DNA of 8,695 bases from Flavobacteriales bacterium (lineage in GTDB: Bacteria; Bacteroidota; Bacteroidia; Flavobacteriales; Crocinitomicaceae): the NCBI GenBank assembly GCA_947375085.1, contig CANCEQ010000128.1, positions 1 to 8,695 on the forward strand, read 5' to 3'. Positions within the stretch are counted from its first letter, which is position 1. Every line of letters starts with the position of its first letter. The notes beneath the pieces are model-generated. The model was not told where the DNA came from. It saw only the letters and a list, made by a program, of their open reading frames with translations, and made no database searches. Below, piece after piece: positions 1 through 7,021 of the stretch. Position numbers and translations under genes: made by a program.

Positions 1-2127
1 ATGAAACACGGAAGTAAAGCGATGATTGTTATGGATTTTGAAACTGGAGAATCTCGTCATTTTAGTAGAACATTAATGTGTCCAACTTCAGGAATCAGTT
101 ATCCTGAACCAGAACCAAGTTTATTTTCATTTAACTCACCGTATGGAGCCTGTCAAACATGTAGTGGATTAGGTGAAATTTCTGAGGCGAATATTGAAAA
201 AATAATTCCAAACCCTAAATTATCTATCAAAAAAGGTGGATTTGCTCCTTTAGGGGAATATAAAGCTGGTTGGATTTACGATAAATTAGAAAGCTATTTA
301 TCTCAAGAAGGTTACTCAATTACAACACCTTTGGAAGAAATTCCGGAAGAAATAATGAATGTACTTCTATATGGAAATGAGGATTTAGAAGTAGTTGGTA
401 AAAAGCCAATCGTTCGATTTGAGGGAATAATTCCTTTTATTTCAAGACATTCAGAAGAAAGTACAGCTGGAGTTCAACGCTGGGCTCAAAGTTTTATGAA
501 TAAAATTACCTGCACATCTTGTGAAGGTACACGTTTACGAAAAGAATCACATTATTTTAAAATAGATGAAAAACATATCGGCGATTTAGCTGGAATGGAT
601 TTGAATGAACTAAAAGATTGGTTTAATCAACTTGAATGTAAATTATCGAGCTCTCAATTACTTATAGGAACTGAAATTTTAAAAGAAATTAATACACGTC
701 TAAGTTTTATTCTTGATGTAGGATTGGAATACTTAACACTTCACCGTTCCGCAAAAACCTTATCCGGAGGTGAAGCACAACGAATTCGTTTGGCGACTCA
801 AATTGGTTCTGAATTAATGAATGTTTTATACGTTTTGGATGAGCCAAGTATTGGATTGCATCAAAGAGACAATACACGTTTAATCAACTCATTAAAAAAA
901 CTTAGAGATGCTGGAAATTCAGTCATTGTTGTCGAACACGATAAAGAAATGATTGAGGCTGCCGATTTCGTAGTTGATATTGGTCCTGGAGCAGGTATTC
1001 ATGGTGGGCAAATTATGAATGCAGGTCCACTTTCTGAATTAAATAGCCAAGATTCTTTGACAACTCAGTATCTGAAAGGCGAAATGAAAATTGAAATTCC
1101 AACCAAACGTAGAAAAGGGAATGGTAAATTTTTAGAGTTGATTGGTGCTTCGGGACATAATTTAAAAAATGTTGATTTAAAAATTCCTCTGGGGACATTG
1201 TGTTGTATAACAGGCGTTTCAGGAAGTGGAAAATCGTCAATTATCAACCATACCCTCTATCCTATTTTATTAGCTCACATTTATAATGGAGTAAAGAAAC
1301 CTTTACCATATAAATCAATAAAAGGGTTAGAAAACTTAGATAAAGTAATTGAAATAGATCAAACACCAATTGGAAGAACTCCACGCTCAAATCCAGCGAC
1401 TTATACCAATATGTTTACTGAAATTAGATCACTTTTTGCATCATTGCCTGAAGCTCAAATTAGAGGATATAAACCTGGTCGTTTTTCTTTCAACGTAAAA
1501 GGAGGAAGATGTGAAACCTGTGGTGGAGGTGGTTTAAAACTAATCGAAATGAATTTTCTTCCAGATGTTTATGTTGAATGTGAAACATGTAATGGAAAAA
1601 GATACAATCGAGAAACGTTAGAAGTTCGTTATAAAGGGAAATCAATAAGTGATGTTTTGGATATGACGATTTCAGATGCTGCATTATTTTTTGATAAAAT
1701 TCCTAAAATACATCGCCCACTTGAAACATTAGTTTCTGTTGGATTAGGATATATTAAATTAGGCCAACCTTCGACAACACTCTCAGGTGGTGAAGCGCAA
1801 CGAATTAAATTATCAACTGAATTAGCTAAAAAAAGCACAGGAAATACGGTCTACATTATGGATGAACCTTCTACTGGTTTACATTTTGAAGACATTCGAA
1901 TGCTTTTAATTGTATTACAACGTCTGGTGGATGAAGGCAATACCGTTTTGGTCATTGAACATAATTTAGACATCGTAAAAGTTGCTGATTATATTATTGA
2001 TATTGGTCCTGAAGGAGGAAAAGGTGGTGGACAAATTATTTGCCAAGGAACTCCTGAACAAATCATTAAAAAATCAAAAGATAAATCGCATACAGCTAAA
2101 TATTTAGCCTTAGAAATTCCGATGTAG
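1..2127 (+). CDS. uvrA: UvrABC excinuclease subunit A, 5'-truncated by the window edge
   Basis: DNA-damage recognition ATPase of nucleotide excision repair. It acts as a dimer, loads UvrB and works in the cytoplasm on DNA. About 708 residues are visible against roughly 940 in the family, so some 230 N-terminal residues, including the first Walker A, lie upstream. The ATG at base 1 is an internal methionine, not the start. Visible in order: the first zinc-binding region (C27, C51, C54), a CxxC pair at 171-174, the first ABC signature LSGGEAQ (254-260) with Walker B D280-E281 and H-loop H313, the second Walker A GVSGSGKSS (405-413), the second zinc module (C504/C507 and C527/C530), the second signature LSGGEAQ (594-600), Walker B D621-E622 and H654. 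One oddity is that the first zinc module reads CPTS rather than CxxC, with Ser at position 30. The family assignment is certain. Co-transcription with the next gene (40-base gap) is likely. Confidence 0.97.
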   Translation: MKHGSKAMIVMDFETGESRHFSRTLMCPTSGISYPEPEPSLFSFNSPYGACQTCSGLGEISEANIEKIIPNPKLSIKKGGFAPLGEYKAGWIYDKLESYLSQEGYSITTPLEEIPEEIMNVLLYGNEDLEVVGKKPIVRFEGIIPFISRHSEESTAGVQRWAQSFMNKITCTSCEGTRLRKESHYFKIDEKHIGDLAGMDLNELKDWFNQLECKLSSSQLLIGTEILKEINTRLSFILDVGLEYLTLHRSAKTLSGGEAQRIRLATQIGSELMNVLYVLDEPSIGLHQRDNTRLINSLKKLRDAGNSVIVVEHDKEMIEAADFVVDIGPGAGIHGGQIMNAGPLSELNSQDSLTTQYLKGEMKIEIPTKRRKGNGKFLELIGASGHNLKNVDLKIPLGTLCCITGVSGSGKSSIINHTLYPILLAHIYNGVKKPLPYKSIKGLENLDKVIEIDQTPIGRTPRSNPATYTNMFTEIRSLFASLPEAQIRGYKPGRFSFNVKGGRCETCGGGGLKLIEMNFLPDVYVECETCNGKRYNRETLEVRYKGKSISDVLDMTISDAALFFDKIPKIHRPLETLVSVGLGYIKLGQPSTTLSGGEAQRIKLSTELAKKSTGNTVYIMDEPSTGLHFEDIRMLLIVLQRLVDEGNTVLVIEHNLDIVKVADYIIDIGPEGGKGGGQIICQGTPEQIIKKSKDKSHTAKYLALEIPM

Positions 2128-2167
2128 GAGAAATCACGATTTGTATTACATAAGTCAATAAAAAAAT

Positions 2168-2890
2168 ATGACATCTGAAAAAACAAAAGCAATATTTGCC
2201 TGGAGTGGTGGAAAAGATTCTTCTTATGCATTACATCAAATTCTATTAGAAGGTAAATATGAAGTTCTATATCTTTTGACAACCTTGAATCATGAGTTTA
2301 AACGCATTTCAATGCACGGTGTAAGAGAAGAGCTCCTTGATCTTCAATCGGAATCAATAGGCATTCCTCAGTTAAAAGTTTGGTTATACGAAGCTTCGTA
2401 TGAATGGTATGAAAAACAAATGGAAGAAATGCTTTTAAAAGCAAAATCAGAAGGAATTGAAACAGTTATTTTTGGCGATATTTTTCTTGAAGATTTAAAA
2501 CTTTACCGTGAAAACAATTTGGCAAAAGTTGGAATGAAAGCCGTTTTTCCTTTATGGAAAAACGATACTTCTGTTTTGATCAATGATTTTATAAAATCTG
2601 GTTTCAAAACAATTACCTGTTGTGTAAATGATGCTTTTTTTAACGAAGAATGGGTTGGAAAACAAATTGATGAATCCTTTATCAAGAATCTTCCATCTAC
2701 TGTTGATCCTTGTGGAGAAAATGGTGAGTACCATACTTTTTGTTATGAAGGTCCAATCTTTAAGAAAAAAATAAATTTTCAACTAGGAGAAAAAATCTAT
2801 AAACCTCTTGCGATAGAAAAAGACGAATCTTGTGGTGTTGATGCTAAAGAAAATCCTACAAAAGGATTCTGGTATTGCGAATTATATTAA
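2168..2890 (+). CDS. Dph6/DUF71-family ATP-pyrophosphatase (diphthine-ammonia ligase-like)
   Basis: A 240-residue protein of the adenine-nucleotide alpha-hydrolase fold. The N-terminal PP-loop SGGKDS (13-18) binds ATP pyrophosphate. The family-typical blocks GDIFLEDLK (103-111) and DPCGENGEYHTF (180-191) follow, so it looks complete. In archaea and eukaryotes the family (COG2102) includes Dph6, which amidates diphthine on translation factor EF2 using ATP and ammonia. Bacteria do not make diphthamide, so the bacterial substrate is not established; published comparative genomics of DUF71 proposed a role in B12 salvage for some bacterial members. No B12 gene is visible here to support that. The start has only an A-rich leader and no Shine-Dalgarno. 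The gene follows uvrA by 40 bases and faces the convergent phaC. Several cysteines (C151, C152, C182, C192, C222, C237) are present, with no clear metal-site pattern. The family call is firm; the function is open. Confidence 0.88.
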   Translation: MTSEKTKAIFAWSGGKDSSYALHQILLEGKYEVLYLLTTLNHEFKRISMHGVREELLDLQSESIGIPQLKVWLYEASYEWYEKQMEEMLLKAKSEGIETVIFGDIFLEDLKLYRENNLAKVGMKAVFPLWKNDTSVLINDFIKSGFKTITCCVNDAFFNEEWVGKQIDESFIKNLPSTVDPCGENGEYHTFCYEGPIFKKKINFQLGEKIYKPLAIEKDESCGVDAKENPTKGFWYCELY

Positions 2891-2908
2891 TCGAAATCAG
2901 GTTATTAA

Positions 2909-2931
2909 ATAAAAAAAGGGAAAAGTGAATT
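2909..2931. repeat. Copy A of a 23-base repeat spanning a hairpin arm (partner at 4039-4061)
   Basis: This 23-base stretch differs from 4039-4061 at a single position (A at 2924, C at 4054). It covers the A7 tract, the GGGAAA stem arm and the GTGAATT segment that falls in the loop. Because the loop is conserved along with the stem, the similarity exceeds what two unrelated terminators would need. The two copies lie at the 3' ends of phaC and phaE, in the same orientation relative to those genes. Confidence 0.75.
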
Positions 2932-2943
2932 ACCTTTCCCTTT
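2915..2943 (-). terminator. Rho-independent terminator downstream of phaC, possibly bidirectional
   Basis: An inverted repeat with 9-bp arms AAAGGGAAA (2915-2923) and TTTCCCTTT (2935-2943). After one mismatch (2924/2934) the stem can add GT/AC, leaving the loop GAATT. Read on the minus strand, the second arm runs into seven consecutive T (2917-2911), the arrangement expected for termination of the phaC transcript. Read on the plus strand, the tail after TTT is GATATCA, so termination of the uvrA/DUF71 transcript here would be weaker. It lies in the 73-base gap between the two convergent genes. Confidence 0.8.
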
Positions 2944-2963
2944 GATATCAATATATAAAAAAA

Positions 2964-4019
2964 TTAATCTCTATCTTTTAACCATTGAGCAACTTTAGGA
3001 GCTAATTCTTTTTGAGATCTATTCCCTACGAATACTCCGATATGCCCTCCTTGAAATGGATAAATTTCATAATCTTTCGTTCCAACATACTCTCCTAATG
3101 GCTTAGTAGCACTAGGCGGAACTAAATGATCTTCAGTTGCATAAATATTTAAAACTGGCATCGTTAAATTTTTCAAATTCACTTTATCTGAACCTACAAC
3201 TAACTCACCTGCAATTAATTTGTTTTGTTGATACAAATCTTCCATAAATTGTAAAAAACAAGCACCTGCTTGATCTGGACTGTCAGCAATCCATTTTTCC
3301 ATTCTTAAGAAATTCGTCAATTTTGTTTTATCCTCTAACGAATTCATTAAACCTGATGTTTTATGAAACTTCATCATTGGCTTTAACATATCAAATCCCT
3401 CGTTTAAGAAACTTCCAGGAATAATTCCATCGTATCCTCTAACAAGCGATTTAAAATCCATATCCTTGCTCCATTTAAACAATAATCCATCACTTACAGA
3501 GAAATCAACAGGAGTAACATGGGGAACTAAATTTTTAACTTTTTCAGGATGTAAAGCTGAATAAATTAAACTAAAAGTACCACCTTGACAAATACTTAAA
3601 ATATTGATTTTATCTAACTTATGTTCATCGCGAATATAATCTACACAATGATCTATATAACCATTGATATAATCATCCATTGTTAAATATTTATCGATTT
3701 GAGTCGGATATCCCCAATCAATTAAATAAACATCTAATCCTGCATCTAATAAATTTTTAATATAACTTCTGTCAGGTTGTAAATCTAACATTTGGTATGT
3801 ATTTACTAATGCATAAACAATTAATACAGGTGTTTTATAAGTTGATTTAGAATCTCTATTATATCTATAAAGTTTTAACTTATCTTCTGAATAAACAACT
3901 GTTTTTGGTGTTGTAGCAATATCAACTTCTTTAATTTCTTTTAAAGTTTCAAACCCTTTAACAATTTTAGAAGTATTTGCTGTTAATTCTTGAAGAAAAT
4001 CTATGTTATTTAAACTCAT
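2964..4019 (-). CDS. phaC: Class III polyhydroxyalkanoate synthase, catalytic subunit PhaC
   Basis: Polymerises (R)-3-hydroxyacyl-CoA into PHA on the granule surface, acting with PhaE. It is 351 residues long, which fits class III PhaC (about 355) and not class I/II (about 560-600). It has an alpha/beta hydrolase fold with a cysteine nucleophile in ICQGG (C144), then D297 in YATEDHLVPP and H326 in GGHIGVF. The C-D and D-H spacings (153 and 29) equal those of the Allochromatium vinosum triad C149/D302/H331 as I recall it. Further class III blocks are DWGYP (101-105), NGYIDHCVDYIR (119-130), SPDQAG (247-252) and YQQNKL (263-268). One variation is that the residue two before the nucleophile is Ser142, where the box usually has Gly (GxCxGG). 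The start ATG follows an A/T-rich leader without Shine-Dalgarno. It lies 69 bases after phaE, with a hairpin in that gap. The product is very well supported. Confidence 0.95.
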   Translation of the reverse strand: MSLNNIDFLQELTANTSKIVKGFETLKEIKEVDIATTPKTVVYSEDKLKLYRYNRDSKSTYKTPVLIVYALVNTYQMLDLQPDRSYIKNLLDAGLDVYLIDWGYPTQIDKYLTMDDYINGYIDHCVDYIRDEHKLDKINILSICQGGTFSLIYSALHPEKVKNLVPHVTPVDFSVSDGLLFKWSKDMDFKSLVRGYDGIIPGSFLNEGFDMLKPMMKFHKTSGLMNSLEDKTKLTNFLRMEKWIADSPDQAGACFLQFMEDLYQQNKLIAGELVVGSDKVNLKNLTMPVLNIYATEDHLVPPSATKPLGEYVGTKDYEIYPFQGGHIGVFVGNRSQKELAPKVAQWLKDRD

Positions 4020-4038
4020 TTTTAAAATAGTATATCGT

Positions 4039-4061
4039 ATAAAAAAAGGGAAACGTGAATT
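4039..4061. repeat. Copy B of the 23-base repeat (partner at 2909-2931)
   Basis: It matches copy A at 22 of 23 positions. It includes A7 (4041-4047), GGGAAA (4048-4053), the variable C4054 and GTGAATT (4055-4061). It sits between phaE and phaC and forms the left side of the hairpin at 4044-4069. Confidence 0.75.
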
Positions 4062-4069
4062 TCCCTTTT
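4044..4069 (-). terminator. Hairpin between phaE and phaC: partial terminator or mRNA-processing stem
   Basis: Perfect 10-bp arms AAAAGGGAAA (4044-4053) and TTTCCCTTTT (4060-4069) enclose a six-base loop. On the minus strand the second arm continues into three more T, giving seven T in a row (4047-4041), so it has the form of an intrinsic terminator for phaE. phaC starts only 24 bases beyond it and has no clear promoter of its own. Partial read-through, setting more PhaE than PhaC, or 3'-end protection of phaE mRNA, is a plausible role. The structure is seen directly; the regulatory role is inferred. Confidence 0.72.
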
Positions 4070-4088
4070 CAAATTATTAATGTTTGTG

Positions 4089-5441
4089 TTAAACTGTCGC
4101 TTTTTTTGCTGTTGTTTTAGCAGTAGTCGAAGTTGTAGTTGCCTTTGAAGTTGTATTCACTTTTGCTTCTAACGTTTTAATCGTTTTTTTCAAATCGTGA
4201 ATTGTTTGATATAACTCATTTAATTCAGATTTTACTACTAGAGGCAAATGTTCAATTTTATTTTCAAACTGTTGCTCAATATTTTTCTTTACATCTAACG
4301 ATAAAGTTGTCAATTCAGCTTTCAATTTAGAAAACTCTTCAGTAGCATATAATTGAGTGTAATGTTTTTCATTAATCGCTACCCAATCATTAAAAAATGT
4401 TTGAAACGAATTTGATAAATCTAAACTTTTTGATTTCTCAGCAATTAATTTACCCACTTCTTCAGCAACACTTTGTCCAGTTTTATTCAATAAATATTGA
4501 ATTTGAGCCAATTTAATACTGTAAGTAGTTGATTTATCTAAAGACTCAACTGCTAATTCAATGTTTTCTTTCTCTTTTGCGTTTGAGATCAATTTCAAAG
4601 CTGGTTCAAATAAATCTTTGTAAGATCCATTGATGTTTTTGAAAGAATCATTGAATTTACCAAAATCATTTGAGATAATTGTTGGGAATTTTTCAGTGAA
4701 TACGTTCCAAAATTCTTTGTATTCTTTCGTAGTGTTTTGTTGTTTTTGAAAGAAATCGTGAATTAATTTCGTATTTGTTTCAATCAACGTATTTAAATTC
4801 TGACCTTGAAAAAAATTAGAAAAAGTTTCTTCTGTAATTTTTTTGTATTGAGCAGGATCAAATAACGTTTTTAATGAATCAGCTGAGAAATTTCCACCTT
4901 TAACGGCATTAAAATACGGTTGGTAAAAATTCTGTAATTTTAAAAACAACGTATTCGTATTCATTGTGTTTTGAAACAATTCAGGGCTAAACGCTTTAGG
5001 AAAAGAAGAATTCAAAGATTCAAAAGTTGTATTCAACGATTTTGTCCAAGATTCAAACAAAGTATTCCAGTTAGAATAGGCTGCTTGAAATTGATCATTT
5101 GTCTCATTTGATTTTTTACCAAAGTTTGACATCGTGTTAAAGAAATTCAAATTAAAATCTGAAGCTTTTTTAATTGCCTCAATTTGAGTTTCATATGCGT
5201 TTTTATAAAAATCTTCTGTTTTCGCTTGTGTATTTTCTACTTCTGTTTTTGTTTGAGAAGTAACATTGTTCAATAAAGACAATTGAGTATTCCACCAATT
5301 TTGGTAAATCTCAGTTGTTTTTTCCAAAGCATTCCCAGATTTTAATGCTTCTTGTATTTTATTTGAAGTCTCTACTAAAGTCTCAATTGACTTCTTTTGA
5401 GTATCAACAATTGTTTCGAAAATTTCGTTCGTATTGCTCAT
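4089..5441 (-). CDS. phaE: PHA synthase subunit PhaE (class III), with an extended phasin-like N-terminal part
   Basis: Non-catalytic partner that activates PhaC and sits on the PHA granule. The diagnostic part is C-terminal (about 345-428): FFNDWVAINEKHYTQLYATE, then a Leu/Lys helix, then HLPLVVKSELNEL (398-410) and YQTIHDLKKTIKTLEAKV (411-428). This matches the PhaE pattern of a short LP-S/T-ExxEL motif before a terminal coiled coil. Residues 1-280 are helical and rich in Asn, Thr, Phe and Trp, with recurring aromatic helices such as YQNWWNTQLSLL (46-57), YSNWNTLFESWTKSL (122-136) and YKEFWNVFTEKF (241-252), resembling phasins. The last 22 residues are only Thr, Ser, Ala, Lys and Val, a tail like those of granule-binding phasins. 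At 450 residues it is longer than the roughly 360 of A. vinosum PhaE. It has no cysteine, signal peptide or membrane segment. A phasin fused to or merged with PhaE is an alternative reading. Confidence 0.86.
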   Translation of the reverse strand: MSNTNEIFETIVDTQKKSIETLVETSNKIQEALKSGNALEKTTEIYQNWWNTQLSLLNNVTSQTKTEVENTQAKTEDFYKNAYETQIEAIKKASDFNLNFFNTMSNFGKKSNETNDQFQAAYSNWNTLFESWTKSLNTTFESLNSSFPKAFSPELFQNTMNTNTLFLKLQNFYQPYFNAVKGGNFSADSLKTLFDPAQYKKITEETFSNFFQGQNLNTLIETNTKLIHDFFQKQQNTTKEYKEFWNVFTEKFPTIISNDFGKFNDSFKNINGSYKDLFEPALKLISNAKEKENIELAVESLDKSTTYSIKLAQIQYLLNKTGQSVAEEVGKLIAEKSKSLDLSNSFQTFFNDWVAINEKHYTQLYATEEFSKLKAELTTLSLDVKKNIEQQFENKIEHLPLVVKSELNELYQTIHDLKKTIKTLEAKVNTTSKATTTSTTAKTTAKKATV

Positions 5442-5458
5442 TTTTTCTATATTTTACA

Positions 5459-5493
5459 CAAATTTATGACATTATTCATTAGTACACAAAAAA
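5459..5493 (-). promoter_or_regulatory. Bacteroidota-type promoter for phaE-phaC
   Basis: On the minus strand, TTTTTTG (5493-5487) is followed after 20 bases by TAAATTTG (5466-5459). This is a full match to the -7 consensus TAnnTTTG, with a -33 TTG at the usual distance for the primary sigma factor of Bacteroidota. Transcription would begin near 5453-5455, giving a leader of only about 12 bases before the phaE ATG at 5441. It means phaEC can be expressed without phaB. It was found by eye, with no experimental support. Confidence 0.7.
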
Positions 5494-5540
5494 TTGTAGT
5501 TAATTAATTTTGATTTATTTAAGAATTTTAAATAAAAAGC

Positions 5541-6287
5541 CTACATCATATACAATCCACCATTAATATTCAATGATTGTCCTGTAATATAAGCTGATTC
5601 AATTAAAAATTTTACTCCTTTTGCAATTTCATTCGGTTCACCTAGTCTGTTTACAGGAATTTTTGATACAATCGATTTCAATACCTCTTCAGGCATAGCT
5701 CCAACCATCTCTGTCCCTATAAATCCTGGGCAAATTGAATTCACTGTTATTCCATATTTTGCTGTTTCAATTGCTAACGATTTAGAAAATCCTATTAAAC
5801 CCGATTTTGCTGCTGCGTAATTTGTTTGACCAAAACCTCCCGATTGACCTATTACTGAACTAATATTTATAATTCTTCCATATTTATTTTCAATCATTGA
5901 AGGTAGGGCCAATTTAGAAGTATTAAAAGCACTACTTAAATTTGTATTGATAACTTCATTCCATTCTGATAATTCCATTTTACGAAATGATTTATCTCTT
6001 GTAATTCCAGCATTATTTATTAATACATCTACAGATCCAACTGTTTTTTCAATTTCATCAAACATTCTTATACACTCACTCTCGTCTGCAATGTTTGCTT
6101 GGACTGAAATCGCCTCGCCTCCTCTTTTAATAATTTCTTCAACTATTAAATCTGCATGAGATTTACTATTGTTATAGTTTACAATTACTAAAAAATCAGG
6201 GGATGCTAATTCTAATGATATGGCTGCTCCAATACCTCTTGAACCACCTGTTACTAAAACATTTTTCTTGTTTTTTTGAGTTGTCAT
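5541..6287 (-). CDS. phaB: Acetoacetyl-CoA reductase PhaB (short-chain dehydrogenase)
   Basis: Reduces acetoacetyl-CoA to (R)-3-hydroxybutyryl-CoA, normally with NADPH, supplying the PhaEC synthase. It is a 248-residue classical SDR with a Rossmann motif TGGSRGIG (13-20), NNAG (91-94), and a catalytic S144, Y157 (in GQTNYAAAK) and K161; the Ser-Tyr spacing of 13 is as in FabG and PhaB. FGQTNY (152-157) and the end NGGLYM (242-247) resemble PhaB more than FabG, which usually reads GQANY. The close relative FabG (3-oxoacyl-ACP reductase of fatty-acid synthesis) remains possible from sequence alone, but the position 97 bases upstream of phaE on the same strand favours PhaB. It is the first gene of the minus-strand arm, with an A/T-rich leader and no Shine-Dalgarno. 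No thiolase gene (phaA) accompanies it within the window. Confidence 0.88.
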   Translation of the reverse strand: MTTQKNKKNVLVTGGSRGIGAAISLELASPDFLVIVNYNNSKSHADLIVEEIIKRGGEAISVQANIADESECIRMFDEIEKTVGSVDVLINNAGITRDKSFRKMELSEWNEVINTNLSSAFNTSKLALPSMIENKYGRIINISSVIGQSGGFGQTNYAAAKSGLIGFSKSLAIETAKYGITVNSICPGFIGTEMVGAMPEEVLKSIVSKIPVNRLGEPNEIAKGVKFLIESAYITGQSLNINGGLYMM

Positions 6288-6610
6288 TTTATGAATTAAA
6301 ATTTAGTTATTTTATGTGTTAGTTATTAATTCTTATCAAAGTAAAGTGTTTTTAAGTTTTCTATACCGTTTATTTTAAAAAGTTAACAATCATATAACAT
6401 TCAATTCTCAAACATTTTAATTAAATTGAAAAACCTACGTTTAGATTAATTTACAATTAAAAAAGGAATAAAACAAAATTTATTTCACCCAATAAATATT
6501 TAAAATAATAGATGATTTTTAAATAATAATATCAAACTCAATTTTTATTTTTCTACTTATAATTTTATTAGCATCTTTAACACACAAAATCATATTAAAT
6601 TTAAATTGCC
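6288..6610. other. Divergent AT-rich spacer between phaB and phaJ; presumed control region
   Basis: 323 bases without a plausible gene on either strand. It must hold the promoters for both arms, but I found no full TTG/TAnnTTTG pair in either direction. The closest are TTACTTTG on the minus strand (6344-6337, no -33) and TAATTTAC on the plus strand (6447-6454, with a TTG 18 bases upstream). A 7-bp inverted repeat TTCAATT (6400-6406) / AATTGAA (6424-6430) encloses part of the palindrome TTTAATTAAA (6416-6425) near the middle. This could be an operator for a PHA regulator, but in such AT-rich DNA it may be chance. No riboswitch or small RNA was recognised. Confidence 0.5.
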
Positions 6611-7021
6611 ATGTTAGAATTAAACCAAAAATATACGCACTCATTTTCCTACACTCAGCAACAAGTAGATGAATTTGCAAGAGTTACCGGAGATGACAAT
6701 CCTGTTCATTTGGATGAAGAATTTGCTTCAAAAACAATTTTTAAAAAAAGAATTGCGCATGGTATGCTAGGTGCTTCTATTCTTTCTAAAGTATTTGGCA
6801 CTCTATTTCCAGGAAATGGAACTATTTATTTAAATCAAACGCTTAATTTTTTGAGACCTATGTACGTTGATGAAGCTTATGAAGCTATTTTTGAAGTAAA
6901 AGAATTGATTGTGGAAAAAAATAGGGCTATTATTTCTACAACGATTTTTAATAGCGAAGGAAAATCGGTTTTAAGTGGTGAAGCAACAATTATGAATACA
7001 GAAGCTATACACTCGAAATGA
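6611..7021 (+). CDS. phaJ: (R)-specific enoyl-CoA hydratase PhaJ (MaoC-like hot-dog fold)
   Basis: Hydrates trans-2-enoyl-CoA to (R)-3-hydroxyacyl-CoA, linking beta-oxidation to PHA synthesis; the reaction is reversible. It has 136 residues, the size of a single-domain PhaJ (Aeromonas caviae PhaJ is about 134). The hydratase-2 motif is seen at 27-33 as GDDNPVH. Asp28 and His33, five apart, match the catalytic Asp31/His36 pair of A. caviae PhaJ. A second family block HGML (50-53) follows, then GNGTIYLNQTLNFLRPMYVD (75-94), also typical of PhaJ. It is first in the plus-strand arm, and its stop overlaps the next start in ATGA (7018-7021), so the two are translationally coupled. Chain-length preference cannot be read from the sequence. 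Other MaoC hydratases are possible, but the PHA neighbours make PhaJ the best call. Confidence 0.88.
   Translation: MLELNQKYTHSFSYTQQQVDEFARVTGDDNPVHLDEEFASKTIFKKRIAHGMLGASILSKVFGTLFPGNGTIYLNQTLNFLRPMYVDEAYEAIFEVKELIVEKNRAIISTTIFNSEGKSVLSGEATIMNTEAIHSK

Noticed and set aside
1..3. ATG at the first base as the true uvrA start
   Set aside because: The translation begins inside UvrA, just before the first zinc-binding region. About 230 family residues including the first Walker A are missing, so the gene continues upstream of the window.
1989..2282. 97-codon minus-strand open frame across the uvrA end and the DUF71 gene start
   Set aside because: It overlaps two well-supported genes on the other strand, has no family features, and its composition is as expected for antisense.
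5517..5533. ATTTAA/TTAAAT inverted repeat between phaB and phaE as a terminator
   Set aside because: The stem is only six A-T pairs with no T run after it on the minus strand. It is unlikely to be stable.
5947..6159. 70-codon plus-strand open frame inside phaB
   Set aside because: It lies wholly antisense within phaB, with no recognisable motif and no start context. It is a shadow of the SDR gene.
5541..6287. FabG (3-oxoacyl-ACP reductase) as the primary call for the minus-strand SDR
   Set aside because: No fatty-acid synthesis genes are near. The FGQTNY block, the NGGLYM terminus and the phaEC neighbours favour PhaB, though FabG activity cannot be excluded.
6337..6344. TTACTTTG on the minus strand as the phaB promoter -7 element
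   Set aside because: The second base deviates from TAnnTTTG and no TTG lies about 20 bases upstream on that strand.
6426..6454. TTG and TAATTTAC as a plus-strand promoter for phaJ
   Set aside because: The -7 element misses the last two consensus bases, and the leader would be about 150 bases. It is too weak to annotate in AT-rich DNA.
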